From positions 248,001 through 312,000 of the forward strand of contig NZ_PTQY01000003.1 of NCBI RefSeq assembly GCF_002943465.1: 64,000 nt of DNA, read 5' to 3'. The stretch is from Rhodoferax sp. TS-BS-61-7. Its GTDB lineage: Bacteria > Pseudomonadota > Gammaproteobacteria > Burkholderiales > Burkholderiaceae_C. A model generated the notes under the pieces. That model made no database searches and was not told the DNA's origin. It saw only the letters and a list, made by a program, of their open reading frames with translations. Of this stretch, positions 8,996 through 17,514 are shown piece by piece; position 1 is the stretch's first letter; each line of letters starts with the position of its first letter. Position numbers and translations under genes: made by a program.

Positions 8996-9967
8996 ATGCA
9001 GGCATTCACTCCCCCTGATTTCATGGTTTTCACTGGCAATGCCAATCCTGGTATGGCCGCTGACATTGCAAAACACCTGGGCATTTCCCTGGGTGCCGCC
9101 ACTGTCGGTCGTTTCTCCGATGGTGAAGTCACCGTCGAGATCAACCAGAACGTGCGGGCACGTGATGTGTTTGTGGTGCAAAGCACCTGCGCGCCCACCA
9201 ACGAAAACCTGATGGAACTGCTGATCATGGTGGATGCACTCAAACGTGCGTCGGCCGAACGTATCAGCGCCGTGATTCCCTATTTTGGTTATGCGCGCCA
9301 AGACCGCCGCCCCCGCTCCAGCCGTGTGCCCATCACCGCCAAGGTGGTGGCCAACATGCTGCAGACCGTGGGCGTGGCCCGCGTGTTGACCATGGACTTG
9401 CATGCCGACCAGATCCAGGGCTTTTTTGACATCCCGGTGGACAACATTTATGCGTCCCCCGTGCTGTTGGGCGATCTGCGCCAGAAAAACTACGAAGATC
9501 TGATCGTGGTCTCGCCCGACGTGGGCGGTGTGGTGCGTGCCCGTGCGCTGGCCAAGCAGCTGAACTGCGATTTGGCCATCATCGACAAGCGCCGCCCCAA
9601 GGCCAACGTGTCCGAAGTGATGCACGTGATCGGTGAGATCGAAGGCCGCAACTGCGTGATCATGGACGACATGATTGACACCGCCGGCACGCTGGTGAAA
9701 GCCGCTGAAGTGCTGAAAGCGCGGGGTGCCAAGAAGGTGTACGCGTACTGCACACACCCCATCTTCTCCGGCCCGGCCATTGAACGTATTTCCAGCGGCG
9801 ACGCGCTGGACGAGGTGGTGGTGACCAACACCATTCCTTTGAGCGCTGCCGCCGCGCAGTGCACCAAGATTCGCCAACTGTCCGTGGCACCGCTGATTGG
9901 AGACACCATCCAGCGCATCGCCCGCGGAGAGTCGGTCATGAGTTTGTTCTCGGATCAAGACGCTTAA
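8996..9967 (+). CDS. prs: Ribose-phosphate pyrophosphokinase
   Basis: Prs makes phosphoribosyl pyrophosphate from ribose-5-phosphate and ATP, feeding nucleotide, histidine, tryptophan and NAD synthesis. Visible motifs are the cation-binding [17 protein letters not shown], the flexible-loop region [24 protein letters not shown], and the PRPP-binding loop [10 protein letters not shown] near residue 225. At 323 residues it is a typical class I enzyme. It follows tRNA-Gln and precedes rplY, with a strong terminator-like hairpin between prs and rplY. Confidence 0.97.
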   Translation: MQAFTPPDFMVFTGNANPGMAADIAKHLGISLGAATVGRFSDGEVTVEINQNVRARDVFVVQSTCAPTNENLMELLIMVDALKRASAERISAVIPYFGYARQDRRPRSSRVPITAKVVANMLQTVGVARVLTMDLHADQIQGFFDIPVDNIYASPVLLGDLRQKNYEDLIVVSPDVGGVVRARALAKQLNCDLAIIDKRRPKANVSEVMHVIGEIEGRNCVIMDDMIDTAGTLVKAAEVLKARGAKKVYAYCTHPIFSGPAIERISSGDALDEVVVTNTIPLSAAAAQCTKIRQLSVAPLIGDTIQRIARGESVMSLFSDQDA

Positions 9968-9988
9968 GTCGGATCGGGGCAAAAAGCC

Positions 9989-10025
9989 GACGCCGCTGAC
10001 CCACCGGGTTGGCAGGCGTCTTTTT
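9989..10025 (+). terminator. Rho-independent terminator after prs
   Basis: A long imperfect stem begins GACGCC (9989) and ends GGCGTC (10020), with inner pairing through GCTGACCC/GGGTTGGC around a 3-nt loop and a single A bulge, followed by TTTTTT. It lies 22 bp after the prs stop and before the rplY ribosome binding site. Confidence 0.8.
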
Positions 10026-10071
10026 AAATCGGAGTCACACTGGTCGCGGTGGACTCTCACTGGAGTTAGAT

Positions 10072-10701
10072 ATGAAATTTGTCGCTTTTGAGCGCGCTAA
10101 GCAGGGCACGGGTGCGAGCCGCCGTCTCCGCATTACTGGCCGTACCCCCGGCATCGTTTACGGCGGTTCCGCCGAGCCATTGTTGGTCGAACTGGACCAC
10201 AACGCTCTGTGGCACGCCCTGAAGAAGGAAGCCTTCCACGCCTCCATCCTGGACATGGAACTGGCTGGCAAGGAAAGCAAGGTTCTGCTGCGCAACGTGC
10301 AGATGCACCCCTTCAAGCAATTGATCCTGCACATCGACTTCCAACGCGTGGAAGCCAACACCAAGCTGAGCATGAAGGTGCCTTTGCACTTCAACGGCGA
10401 AGAAAACTCGCCTGCCGTGAAGGTAGACGCTTGTTTGGTCAACCACGTGGTGACCGACCTGGAAGTGGCTTGCCTGCCTGCCGACCTGCCCGAGTTCATC
10501 GCGGTGGACCTGTCCGGTCTGGTGAAGGGCAAGTCCCTGCACGCTGCTGACCTGACCATGCCCAAGGGCGTGACAGTGGTGACCCATGGCAAGGCCAACC
10601 CCGTGATCGTGGCCGTGGTGGCCCCAGTGGAAGAAGTGGCTGCACCCGTTGCCGCTGCACCCGCTGCTGACGCCAAGGGCAAGGGCAAAGGCAAGAAGTA
10701 A
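10072..10701 (+). CDS. rplY: 50S ribosomal protein L25 (general stress protein Ctc type)
   Basis: L25 binds 5S rRNA in the large subunit. The 209-residue product is the long two-domain Ctc/TL5 form: an N-terminal 5S-binding barrel ([15 protein letters not shown]) followed by a beta-rich C-terminal domain and an alanine- and lysine-rich tail ending GKGKGKK. The ATG at 10072 is preceded by TGGAG at a suitable distance; a longer in-frame start upstream would run into the terminator hairpin and is rejected. The prs-rplY-pth order is common in proteobacteria. Confidence 0.95.
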   Translation: MKFVAFERAKQGTGASRRLRITGRTPGIVYGGSAEPLLVELDHNALWHALKKEAFHASILDMELAGKESKVLLRNVQMHPFKQLILHIDFQRVEANTKLSMKVPLHFNGEENSPAVKVDACLVNHVVTDLEVACLPADLPEFIAVDLSGLVKGKSLHAADLTMPKGVTVVTHGKANPVIVAVVAPVEEVAAPVAAAPAADAKGKGKGKK

Positions 10702-10723
10702 TTCTGCCTTGCGCTAGTTCGCT

Positions 10724-10757
10724 GCAAACGGCCCACCTCGGTGGGCCGTTTGCTTTT
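10724..10757 (+). terminator. Rho-independent terminator after rplY
   Basis: A near-perfect stem (GCAAACGGCCCACC paired with GGTGGGCCGTTTGC) with a very small loop is followed by TTTT. It separates rplY from pth. Confidence 0.88.
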
Positions 10758-10779
10758 GTGTTGCATGCTTTTTGTAAGC

Positions 10780-10785
10780 CATAAT
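10780..10785 (+). promoter_or_regulatory. Candidate -10 element 7 nt before pth
   Basis: CATAAT is followed by TTTCCCG and the ATG of pth. A TTGTGT hexamer 18 bp upstream could act as a weak -35. The spacing would give a leaderless transcript. Confidence 0.45.
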
Positions 10786-10792
10786 TTTCCCG

Positions 10793-11437
10793 ATGATCAA
10801 ACTGTTTGTTGGCTTGGGCAACCCCGGCCCCGAATACGACGCCACCCGTCACAACGCAGGCTTTTGGTGGGTGGATGCGCTGGCGCGTGAGCTCAAGGTC
10901 AACCTGTCCATGGACCGGGGTTACCACGGCCTCATGGCGCGCACCACGGTACAGGGCCACACGGTGTGGCTGCTGGAACCGCAGACTTTCATGAACCTCT
11001 CGGGCAAGTCGGTCGGGGCGCTGGCACGTTTCTTCAAAATCCAGCCCGATGAAATTTTGGTGGCGCACGACGAGCTGGACATAGTTCCCGGCGAAGTGAA
11101 ACTCAAGTTTGGCGGCAGCCACGCGGGCCACAATGGCCTGCGTGACATCCATGCCCAGCTCGGCACCGGGGACTACTGGCGCCTGCGTCTGGGTGTGGGC
11201 CACCCCGGTGTGAAGTCGGAGGTGGTGCACTGGGTGCTGAAGAAACCGTCGCTGGACCACCGCATTGCGATTGACCAGTGCATCGACCGCTCCATGAAGG
11301 CCCTGCCCCATTTGCTGGCCGGCGAGATGGACAAGGCCACCATGCTGATCCACACCAGCAAACCACCACGGCCCAAGCCTCCCCGGCCACCCGCCGATGC
11401 CCCGGCAACCGTGCCGACCATACCCTCTGTGGAGTAA
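10793..11437 (+). CDS. pth: Peptidyl-tRNA hydrolase
   Basis: Pth releases peptides from prematurely dissociated peptidyl-tRNA so that the tRNA can be reused. The N-terminus [14 protein letters not shown] holds the conserved Asn, [10 protein letters not shown] the catalytic His, and AHDELD the conserved Asp; [14 protein letters not shown] is also characteristic. At 214 residues it is slightly longer than usual because of a proline- and lysine-rich C-terminal tail. It has its own -10-like element and lies just downstream of the rplY terminator. Confidence 0.97.
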   Translation: MIKLFVGLGNPGPEYDATRHNAGFWWVDALARELKVNLSMDRGYHGLMARTTVQGHTVWLLEPQTFMNLSGKSVGALARFFKIQPDEILVAHDELDIVPGEVKLKFGGSHAGHNGLRDIHAQLGTGDYWRLRLGVGHPGVKSEVVHWVLKKPSLDHRIAIDQCIDRSMKALPHLLAGEMDKATMLIHTSKPPRPKPPRPPADAPATVPTIPSVE

Positions 11438-11441
11438 ACCT

Positions 11442-11822
11442 ATGACCGTTTCGCTCAAGTTCGCTCTTATTTTGATAGCTGCTTGCGCAGTACCTACGGG
11501 GGCTATGACCCAAAAAGTCTATAAATGTGGCAGCAGCTACAGCCAGATTCCGTGCCCGGATGGCGTGGCGGTAGAAGCAAGCGATACCCGCACCAGCGCA
11601 CAAAAAACCGCGGCCAACCAGACCAGCAAGAGCCAGGCGAAACAGGCCCAGGTGCTGGAAAAGGAACGGCTAAAAGACGAAGCCCAAGCCCGGGCCGCCG
11701 GCCAGGCGCTGGCCAAAGCCCACAGCAAAAAGGACCCCACCGACAGCAAACCCGCCGCCAAGAAGAAAAGTAAAGAGCCCGAGTACTTCACCGCCAAACC
11801 GGTGCCAGCGCCCAAAAACTAA
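11442..11822 (+). CDS. Small secreted protein with a repeat-derived signal peptide
   Basis: A 126-residue protein with an N-terminal signal (SLKFALILIAACAVPTGAM) and then VYKCGSSYSQIPCPDG, a cysteine-containing segment found in many small exported proteobacterial proteins that resemble the DUF4124 group. The rest is a charged, alanine-, lysine- and glutamine-rich helical region, probably coiled or disordered. The hydrophobic core is encoded by an interspersed repeat (11465-11509). The ATG at 11442 lies 5 bp after the pth stop, suggesting co-transcription. Function is unknown. Confidence 0.75.
   Translation: MTVSLKFALILIAACAVPTGAMTQKVYKCGSSYSQIPCPDGVAVEASDTRTSAQKTAANQTSKSQAKQAQVLEKERLKDEAQARAAGQALAKAHSKKDPTDSKPAAKKKSKEPEYFTAKPVPAPKN
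11465..11509 (+). repeat. Interspersed repeat copy 3, inside a signal peptide
   Basis: The core TTTTGATAGCTGCTTGCGCA followed by GTACCTACGGGGGCTATGAC is a close match to the consensus. Translated in the sense direction it gives ILIAACAVPTGAM, the signal peptide core of the small secreted protein. Confidence 0.88.
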
Positions 11823-11840
11823 GGCCGCAACAGCGGCCTT
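11821..11840 (+). terminator. Hairpin after the small secreted protein gene
   Basis: AAGGCCGC-AACA-GCGGCCTT forms a perfect 8-bp stem directly on the stop codon. There is no clear T tract after it, so the terminator role is tentative. Confidence 0.5.
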
Positions 11841-11867
11841 GGGTTGGGGAAACATCGCCTCGCAGTG

Positions 11868-12149
11868 TCAGGTAGACGGTGTTGGCGCCACGGCTGCACT
11901 GCCCTGGGTTTGCAGGCGGCGGTACTTCTGCCACAGCGTTTCCTTGTCTTCCACAAACGCCGGGTTCACAGGAATACACGACACGGGGCAGACCTGCACA
12001 CACTGCGGCTCGTCAAAATGCCCCACACACTCGGTGCACTTGTGCGGGTCGATTTCATAAATCTGCTCGCCCAGGTAAATCGCCTCGTTCGGGCACTCGG
12101 GCTCGCACACATCGCAGTTGATGCATTCGTCGGTAATTAACAGTGCCAC
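11868..12149 (-). CDS. Ferredoxin with two [4Fe-4S] clusters (YfhL type)
   Basis: A 93-residue small electron carrier. The first cluster motif is CINCDVCEPECP near residues 9-20, and the second, CTECVGHFDEPQCVQVCP, carries the longer insertion typical of the YfhL/alvin-type ferredoxins. The start is GTG. It lies on the minus strand downstream of the stress protein, coaD and rsmD genes; I recognise coaD next to such a ferredoxin as a common betaproteobacterial pairing. Its redox partner is not evident. Confidence 0.93.
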   Translation of the reverse strand: MALLITDECINCDVCEPECPNEAIYLGEQIYEIDPHKCTECVGHFDEPQCVQVCPVSCIPVNPAFVEDKETLWQKYRRLQTQGSAAVAPTPST

Positions 12150-12190
12150 GGCAGTTCACGCTCCATGGCCTGATTATCGCCGCAGGCCCT

Positions 12191-12634
12191 TCAAAGCCCT
12201 TCTTCGTCCGCGGGTTTGACGATCACCACCGGTACCAAACTGGCGTGCAGCACCTCGTTGGAGACCGAGCCCAGCATGGCGCTGCGCAGGGCATTGGCAC
12301 CCCGCGCGCCCATGACCACCATGTCGCAGCCAAAACGCTCCGAAATATCGATCAGCGTGTGTGCCGGGTCACCCTTGGCCACCTCGCACTCGTAGTCCAC
12401 CCCGGCCGCATCCAGCAAGGCTTGGGCAGGCTGCAGCGCATGCAGGCCAGCCTCGGCACTCACTTGGTCAATCACATCCGGGTCGTGGGCCACCAGCATC
12501 TCGTACAGGCTGGCCGGCTCCTGCACATTGGCCAGCACGGCGGTCAGGGCCAGCCCGTCTTGCCGCATACGCAGCGCCAGGCGCACGGCTTCCATGGACA
12601 ACTCCGAACCATCTACCGGTAACAGAACTTTCAT
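12191..12634 (-). CDS. Universal stress protein, UspA family
   Basis: A 147-residue cytoplasmic protein beginning KVLLPVDGSELSMEAV, with the ATP-binding motif G-X2-G-X9-G-S near the C-terminus (GARGANALRSAMLGSVS), so it belongs to the nucleotide-binding subgroup. A strong AGGAGG ribosome binding site precedes the ATG. It sits between coaD and the ferredoxin on the same strand. The general role is survival under stress; the exact function is not predictable. Confidence 0.93.
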   Translation of the reverse strand: MKVLLPVDGSELSMEAVRLALRMRQDGLALTAVLANVQEPASLYEMLVAHDPDVIDQVSAEAGLHALQPAQALLDAAGVDYECEVAKGDPAHTLIDISERFGCDMVVMGARGANALRSAMLGSVSNEVLHASLVPVVIVKPADEEGL

Positions 12635-12652
12635 GGCGACCTCCTTGCGGTG

Positions 12653-13141
12653 TCAGGTGGGCAATTTGTCCATCAGGCGGGCATGGACCACGGGGGCCAC
12701 AAAGGCGGTGACATCACCCTTCAATGTGGCGATCTCACGCACCAGCGTACTCGAGATGAACTGATAACGCGAGTCCGGCGTGAGAAACACCGTTTCCACC
12801 TCGGGCGCCAGCGCCTTGTTCATGCCCGCGAGCTGGGCTTCGTAGTCAAAGTCGGTTACCGAACGCACGCCGCGCACCATGGCCTTGGCCCCATGGGCCA
12901 CCGCAAAATCGCGCACCAGGCCGGTAAAACTTTCCACCTGCACGTTGTCCAGCGGCGCGAACACGTCGCGCACCATCTCCAGCCGCTCGTCCAGCGTGAA
13001 CATCGTCTTCTTGTGGTGGGCCGCCGCCACCGCCACGATGACCGTGCCAAACAGGCGCGCCGAGCGGCGGATCAGGTCTTGGTGGCCCATGGTGATGGGG
13101 TCGAAGGTGCCGGGGAACACAGCGATCACGGAATTGGGCAT
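12653..13141 (-). CDS. coaD: Phosphopantetheine adenylyltransferase
   Basis: CoaD catalyses the fourth step of coenzyme A synthesis, transferring AMP from ATP to 4'-phosphopantetheine. The nucleotidyltransferase motif AVFPGTFDPITMGHQDLI contains the T-X-G-H signature, and the C-terminal ISSTLVREI carries the conserved ATP-contacting residues. At 162 residues it is of normal length. It lies 26 bp downstream of rsmD on the minus strand, a frequent gene pair in bacteria. Confidence 0.97.
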   Translation of the reverse strand: MPNSVIAVFPGTFDPITMGHQDLIRRSARLFGTVIVAVAAAHHKKTMFTLDERLEMVRDVFAPLDNVQVESFTGLVRDFAVAHGAKAMVRGVRSVTDFDYEAQLAGMNKALAPEVETVFLTPDSRYQFISSTLVREIATLKGDVTAFVAPVVHARLMDKLPT

Positions 13142-13167
13142 GGGCGCTCCAGACAGGTAAGCAGAAA

Positions 13168-13785
13168 TTATGCGGCGCTACGCTTGAGCAGGTGGGCATG
13201 CACCGCACCCGCCTTGAGGTGCCGGTGCACGGTGAGCCCCACGGCGGTCAGCAGTTCGTCGGTGTAGGCGATGGGCGCCTCCAGGTAGACCCAGCCCTCG
13301 GGCGCCAGCGCGCGGGCACAGGCGCCCAGCGCGGGTTCAAACAACGGTGCGTCAAACGGCGGGTCGATAAAAATCACATCCAGGCTGCCGGGGGCGGCCT
13401 GGCGAATGGCCGACACGCCGTCGCCGCGCACCACGTGCACCGCGCTGGCCTGCAGCTGCGTCTGGGTCTTCTTGAGCTGGTCCGCCAACGCGCTGTCGTA
13501 CTCCACCAGTTGCACCTCTTGCGCACCGCGGGAGGCGGCTTCAAAGCCCAACGCGCCGGTGCCGGCAAAAGCATCCAGGCAGCGCAGGCCGCTCAGGTCT
13601 TGGCCCAGCCAGTTGAAGACGGTTTCGCGCACCCGGTCGGGTGTGGGACGCAGGCCGGGTTTGTCGGCCACTTTGAGTTTGGTGCGCTTCCACAGCCCGC
13701 CAATGATGCGGATCTCGTGGGTCTGGACGGCGCGGGGCCGGGGGGGACGCTTGGCAGCGTTCGGTTTCGGGGCTTTGGCTTTCAT
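13168..13785 (-). CDS. rsmD: 16S rRNA (guanine-966-N2)-methyltransferase RsmD
   Basis: RsmD methylates G966 of 16S rRNA within assembled 30S subunits. The N-terminus has the family element IIGGLWKRTKL; the SAM-binding motif DAFAGTGALGFEAASRGA is near residue 70, and the catalytic N-methyltransferase motif DPPFD near residue 140. At 205 residues it is of usual length, with a short basic, proline-rich N-terminal extension. Co-orientation with coaD fits the common rsmD-coaD operon. Confidence 0.96.
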   Translation of the reverse strand: MKAKAPKPNAAKRPPRPRAVQTHEIRIIGGLWKRTKLKVADKPGLRPTPDRVRETVFNWLGQDLSGLRCLDAFAGTGALGFEAASRGAQEVQLVEYDSALADQLKKTQTQLQASAVHVVRGDGVSAIRQAAPGSLDVIFIDPPFDAPLFEPALGACARALAPEGWVYLEAPIAYTDELLTAVGLTVHRHLKAGAVHAHLLKRSAA

Positions 13786-13871
13786 ACAAGCAGCTTACCG
13801 CATGGGCCTGCGAAGGGCCGCCCGACATGTTTGGTAACAAATTACCTAGTACAAACCCTAGGTCACCCCCG

Positions 13872-13877
13872 CAAAAT
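13872..13877 (+). promoter_or_regulatory. Candidate -10 element 9 nt before the GGDEF gene
   Basis: CAAAAT lies 9 nt before the ATG at 13887. It is listed as one of a recurring set of start-proximal -10-like hexamers. Confidence 0.3.
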
Positions 13878-13886
13878 GGACGGCCG

Positions 13887-14585
13887 ATGAAGTCTCTGCT
13901 CACCCATTTCCGCTTCGAAGCCCTGGCCCTGCTGATTGCGGCCCTGTGTCTGGTGGTTTCGCCATATGCGGCGCTGCCGCCGCTGGCCGCGGTGGTGCTG
14001 CGTTTGGGCTTGCGGCTGCGCAAGGCGCTGGGCCAACAGGCCGTGCTGCAGCGCGAAATGGCCACCCTGGAGCGCAGTACCCAGCACCTCAAAGCCCAGG
14101 CTTTCACCGACAACCTCACCGGCCTGGCCAACCGCCTGCTGCTGGCAGACCGGTTTCAGCTCACGCTGGAGCGCTCCAAACGCAACCGGGTGGAATTTGC
14201 GCTGCTGATGGTGGACCTCAATGGCTTCAAGATCATCAACGACCACTATGGCCATGCCGCAGGCGACATCGTGTTGCGCACCGTGGCCCGGCGGCTGCTC
14301 TCGGCGGTGCGCGCCTCCGACACGGTGGCGCGCATAGGCGGCGACGAATTTGTGCTGCTGATCGAGTCGTTTGAAGACCCCGATGAGCTGGTGCACATCG
14401 GCCGCAAGCTGATTGCCACCATCTCCGAGGACATCACCCTACCCAGCGGCAGCACCGTGAATGTGGGCGCCAGCGTGGGTTTTGGCCTGTTCCCGCGCCA
14501 TGGCGCAGGGCTGGACGACCTGCTGCAAACCGCCGACCAGGGCATGTACGACTGCAAGGCCTCCGGGCTGATGGAGCTGCGCTAG
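13887..14585 (+). CDS. Diguanylate cyclase (GGDEF domain) with N-terminal membrane segments
   Basis: This enzyme is predicted to make cyclic di-GMP from two GTP. The 232-residue protein has one or two hydrophobic segments at its N-terminus (ALALLIAALCLVVS and following), a short helix, then a complete GGDEF domain. The active site reads RIGGDEFVLL, and the inhibitory site RXXD (RASD) lies five residues upstream, so product feedback is likely. There is no recognised sensory domain. The ATG at 13887 was chosen because the upstream extension lacks a ribosome binding site and shows little coding character. It is divergent from rsmD. Confidence 0.88.
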   Translation: MKSLLTHFRFEALALLIAALCLVVSPYAALPPLAAVVLRLGLRLRKALGQQAVLQREMATLERSTQHLKAQAFTDNLTGLANRLLLADRFQLTLERSKRNRVEFALLMVDLNGFKIINDHYGHAAGDIVLRTVARRLLSAVRASDTVARIGGDEFVLLIESFEDPDELVHIGRKLIATISEDITLPSGSTVNVGASVGFGLFPRHGAGLDDLLQTADQGMYDCKASGLMELR

Positions 14586-14587
14586 AG

Positions 14588-14671
14588 TTCGCTACCCCCA
14601 CGCTCCGCCGCTGCGCGGGTCGCTGCCCCCCGAGGGGGCTAATTTCCCTTGGGGCGGCCCGGCGGGAAATT
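14588..14671. repeat. GC-rich intergenic repeat with two nested hairpins
   Basis: The stretch contains GCCCCC-CGA-GGGGGC (14625-14639) and then AATTTCCC...GGGAAATT (14641-14671) around a GGGGCGGCCCGG core. I recognise this combination as a repeat that is frequent between convergent genes in Comamonadaceae. It lies between the GGDEF gene and the convergent M16 gene and may serve as a bidirectional terminator. Confidence 0.65.
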
Positions 14672-14691
14672 GCCCTCCATCCTCCTAGCCC

Positions 14692-16032
14692 CTAAGGAGC
14701 CCCCAGCACCACCGTGGCCAAGGTGTCAGGTTGCACCTTGCGTGCAAACGCCGCGCGCACGTCGGCCACCGAAAGCGCCTGCACGCGCTGCGTCCAGGTG
14801 TCTAGGTAGTCCAGTGACAGGCCGTTCCAGGCGATGTTGGCCACGTTGTCCAGCAGCTTTTTGTTGCTGTCCAAGCGCAGGGCAAAACCGCCGATGAGGT
14901 TGTCCTTGGCGGCCTGCAGTTCCTTCTCGGTCGGACCCTGCTCCACAAACTTGGCCAGCACCTCGCGCACCAGGCCCAGGGCCTGGTCGGCCTGGTCGGG
15001 CCGCGTCTGCAGACCAATGGTGAAGGCCCCCGCATGCAGTCCAGGCGCAAAGTAGCTGTACACACTGTAGGTCAGACCGCGCTTCTCGCGCACCTCTTCG
15101 GTCAGGCGCGCGGTAAACCCACCACCGCCCAGGATGTGGTTGCCCACGGTGAGTGCAAAGAAGTCGGGGTCGTTACGCTTGTAGCCAGGCTGGCCCAGCA
15201 GCACCTGGGCCTGGGCCGAGGCAAAGGCAATGCGCTGTTCAGACGCGGCGCTGAGCGCCTGCACCTCGGGCACTACAGGCTGCGGTGTGCATGCGTTCTG
15301 GGGCAGGCGTGCCAGCAGGCGCGTCACCAGCACATCGGCCTGCGCGCGGGTCAACGCCCCCACGATGCTCACCTTCGCATCACAGGCCCGCACCGCGCTG
15401 GCGTGCAGGGTGCGCAGGTCTTGCACACTGGTACGCAGCAGGCTCTCTTCGGTCATCTCCCTGCCGTAGGGGTGGCTGCCATACACCGCACGGCTGAAGG
15501 CGCGTGCCGCCAGCGTGGCGGGGCGGGTGTTGGCCTCCTTGAGGCTGGCAATCAGCTTGGGCCGGTCGCGCAGCCAGGGCGCTTCGGGGAAAGACGGCTC
15601 GCCCAACTGGCGCGCCGCCAGCACTACGGCCTTGTCCAGCAGGTCGGGGTAAGTCAGGCTGCGCAGGCCAAAACTCATGCGGTCGCTGCCCGCGCTGCCG
15701 CCAAAGGCCGCGCCCAGGTCGGCCCAAGCCTCGCTGAGCTGGTGTTCGTCCAGTGCGGGCTCGGTGGCCGTGGCGCGCACGCCGTTGGACGTGCTGGAGG
15801 CCATCAGGCTGGCCAGCCCCGGCTTGTCGGCCGGATCACGGCGGCCACCCGCGTCTAGGTCGATCTGCACGTCCACCATGGGGATGGCCGGGCTCTCCAC
15901 TAGGTAGACACGCACGCCGCTGGGCTGCGTCCACTGCTGGATAGGAATGCCCGCCCAGGCAAAATTTATACAAAACAGGGCTGTAGCCCCCGTAAATACT
16001 GCGCGAGCAGCTACTGATTTGATAGTGATCAT
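14692..16032 (-). CDS. M16 family peptidase-like protein without the zinc motif
   Basis: A 446-residue exported member of the insulinase (M16) family. It has a signal peptide ending near AWAG, then the M16 N-terminal fold. The position of the zinc motif HXXEH is occupied by a serine- and alanine-rich segment (GLASLMASSTSNG), so it is probably the non-catalytic partner of the adjacent M16 gene. The signal peptide is encoded within an interspersed repeat copy (15972-16027). It starts 16 bp after the stop of the upstream M16 gene, indicating an operon. Confidence 0.88.
   Translation of the reverse strand: MITIKSVAARAVFTGATALFCINFAWAGIPIQQWTQPSGVRVYLVESPAIPMVDVQIDLDAGGRRDPADKPGLASLMASSTSNGVRATATEPALDEHQLSEAWADLGAAFGGSAGSDRMSFGLRSLTYPDLLDKAVVLAARQLGEPSFPEAPWLRDRPKLIASLKEANTRPATLAARAFSRAVYGSHPYGREMTEESLLRTSVQDLRTLHASAVRACDAKVSIVGALTRAQADVLVTRLLARLPQNACTPQPVVPEVQALSAASEQRIAFASAQAQVLLGQPGYKRNDPDFFALTVGNHILGGGGFTARLTEEVREKRGLTYSVYSYFAPGLHAGAFTIGLQTRPDQADQALGLVREVLAKFVEQGPTEKELQAAKDNLIGGFALRLDSNKKLLDNVANIAWNGLSLDYLDTWTQRVQALSVADVRAAFARKVQPDTLATVVLGAP
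15972..16027 (-). repeat. Interspersed repeat copy 4, inside the M16 partner signal peptide
   Basis: On the minus strand it reads ACTATCAAATCAGTAGCTGC then TCGCGCAGTATTTACGGGGG and CTACAGCC. The leading ACTATCAAAT matches the copy at 50720. It is translated as IKSVAARAVFTGATALF, the same frame as copies 2, 3 and 7. It is the only copy seen on the minus strand. Confidence 0.82.
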
Positions 16033-16048
16033 GGCGTGAATCTGGTGC

Positions 16049-17485
16049 TTAGTGGCGCGAACCGGCCGTGGGCTGGCGGGGTTTGCGGGTCTTGTCCACG
16101 GGCTGGGGCAAGAGTGTGGCCACGGTCAGGGCGTCGTCGCCAAAGTACTTGGCAGCCACTGCTTGCACCTGGGCGGCGGTGACGGTGCGCAGGCGCTCCA
16201 GCAGGCGCTGGTCGCTGCCCAGCGGGTAACCGTTGATCCAACCCACCCCCAGCGCGCGGGCCTGGTTAAACACGCTGTCCTGCTTGTACACCTCGCCTGC
16301 CACCCAGCGGTTCTTCACCCGGGTCAATTCGGCCTCGGTCACACCGTCTTGGGCCACCCGCGCCACCTGGGCACGCAGGGCTTGCTCCACCTCGGTCGCG
16401 GTCTTGCCAGCGGCGGGCACACCGTACAGCGTGAAGAGCTGCGGGCCACGGGCGGTGAGGCCGTAGTAGGCGCCCGCACTGTCGGCGACGGGGTTAGCGT
16501 CCAACGTCAGCGCGCGGGGCAAGCGGGCACCGTCAAACCCGCTCAGCACCGCCGACAGCACCGTCAGGGCCAAGCTGTCATCGATGGCAGGCCCCGCGTC
16601 GGCCAGGGCCGCGGGCGTAAGGCCCGGCACCTTGAAAGCCAGCGCCACATAGGCCTGCTCTGCCGGGGCCTTGAAGTCCATGCGGCGCAGGCCCCCTTGC
16701 TCGGGCTCCTCGCGCGGCTTGCGGGGCGGCACGGCGCGGGTGGGCAGGCTACCGTAGTACTTGTCGGCCAGGGCACGCACCTGGGCCACGTCCACATCCC
16801 CGGCCACCACCACGGCCGCATTGGCGGGCGTGTACCAGCGCTGGTAGAAGTCGCGCGCGTCTTGCGCAGTCAGCGCGTCCAAGTCACTCATCCAGCCCAC
16901 GATGGGGCGGCGGTAGGGGTGTGCCAGGTAGATCTGGGCGGTCATGGCCTCGTGCAGGCGGGCGTGGGGGTTGTCGTCGGTGCGCAGGCGGCGTTCTTCC
17001 TTCACCACCTCCAGCTCCTTGGCAAACACCGCGTCGCTCCACTGGTTGTGGGCAAAGCGGTCGGCCTCCAGGCGCATCACGTCTTCGAGCTTGCCCGACG
17101 GAATCTGCTGGTAGTAGCCCGTGTAGTCCTTGCTGGTGAAGGCGTTCTCACGCCCACCCAGGGCGGCCACCTGGCGCGAGAAGTCGCCCGCTTTCACCGT
17201 GGGCGTGCCCTTGAACATCATGTGCTCCAGCACATGGGCCACGCCGCTGGTGCCGTCCACCTCGTCCATGGAGCCCACGCGCACCCACAGCATGTGCACC
17301 GCAGTGGGGGCGCGCCGGTCGGGTTTCACGATCAGCACCATGCCGTTTTTCAGCGTGAACTGCTGGGCCTCGGCAGGCGGTGCGGCCTGGGTGCGGAGGG
17401 GGAGCGTGAGGGAGAGAAGCGCGAGCGCCAGGGGCAGACTGCAGGCAGCCACGCGCCGCCCCAGCCTGTGGAATGGGTGTTTCAT
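16049..17485 (-). CDS. M16 family zinc metallopeptidase
   Basis: A 478-residue exported zinc peptidase of the insulinase family. A signal peptide (core LPLALALLSLTLPL) is followed by the inverted zinc motif HVLEH within GVAHVLEHMMFKGTP near residue 85, and the third zinc ligand Glu in ELEVVKEERRL about 75 residues later. The second, structurally similar half follows. It precedes the zinc-less M16 partner on the same strand, so the two products probably form a heterodimer in the periplasm. The substrate is unknown. Confidence 0.92.
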   Translation of the reverse strand: MKHPFHRLGRRVAACSLPLALALLSLTLPLRTQAAPPAEAQQFTLKNGMVLIVKPDRRAPTAVHMLWVRVGSMDEVDGTSGVAHVLEHMMFKGTPTVKAGDFSRQVAALGGRENAFTSKDYTGYYQQIPSGKLEDVMRLEADRFAHNQWSDAVFAKELEVVKEERRLRTDDNPHARLHEAMTAQIYLAHPYRRPIVGWMSDLDALTAQDARDFYQRWYTPANAAVVVAGDVDVAQVRALADKYYGSLPTRAVPPRKPREEPEQGGLRRMDFKAPAEQAYVALAFKVPGLTPAALADAGPAIDDSLALTVLSAVLSGFDGARLPRALTLDANPVADSAGAYYGLTARGPQLFTLYGVPAAGKTATEVEQALRAQVARVAQDGVTEAELTRVKNRWVAGEVYKQDSVFNQARALGVGWINGYPLGSDQRLLERLRTVTAAQVQAVAAKYFGDDALTVATLLPQPVDKTRKPRQPTAGSRH

Positions 17486-17514
17486 AGAATGCTGTGATTC
17501 TAAGAACGCCCCAC

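Noticed and set aside
10009..10071. Upstream start for rplY at 10009
   Set aside because: It would place the start inside the prs terminator hairpin and add residues foreign to L25.
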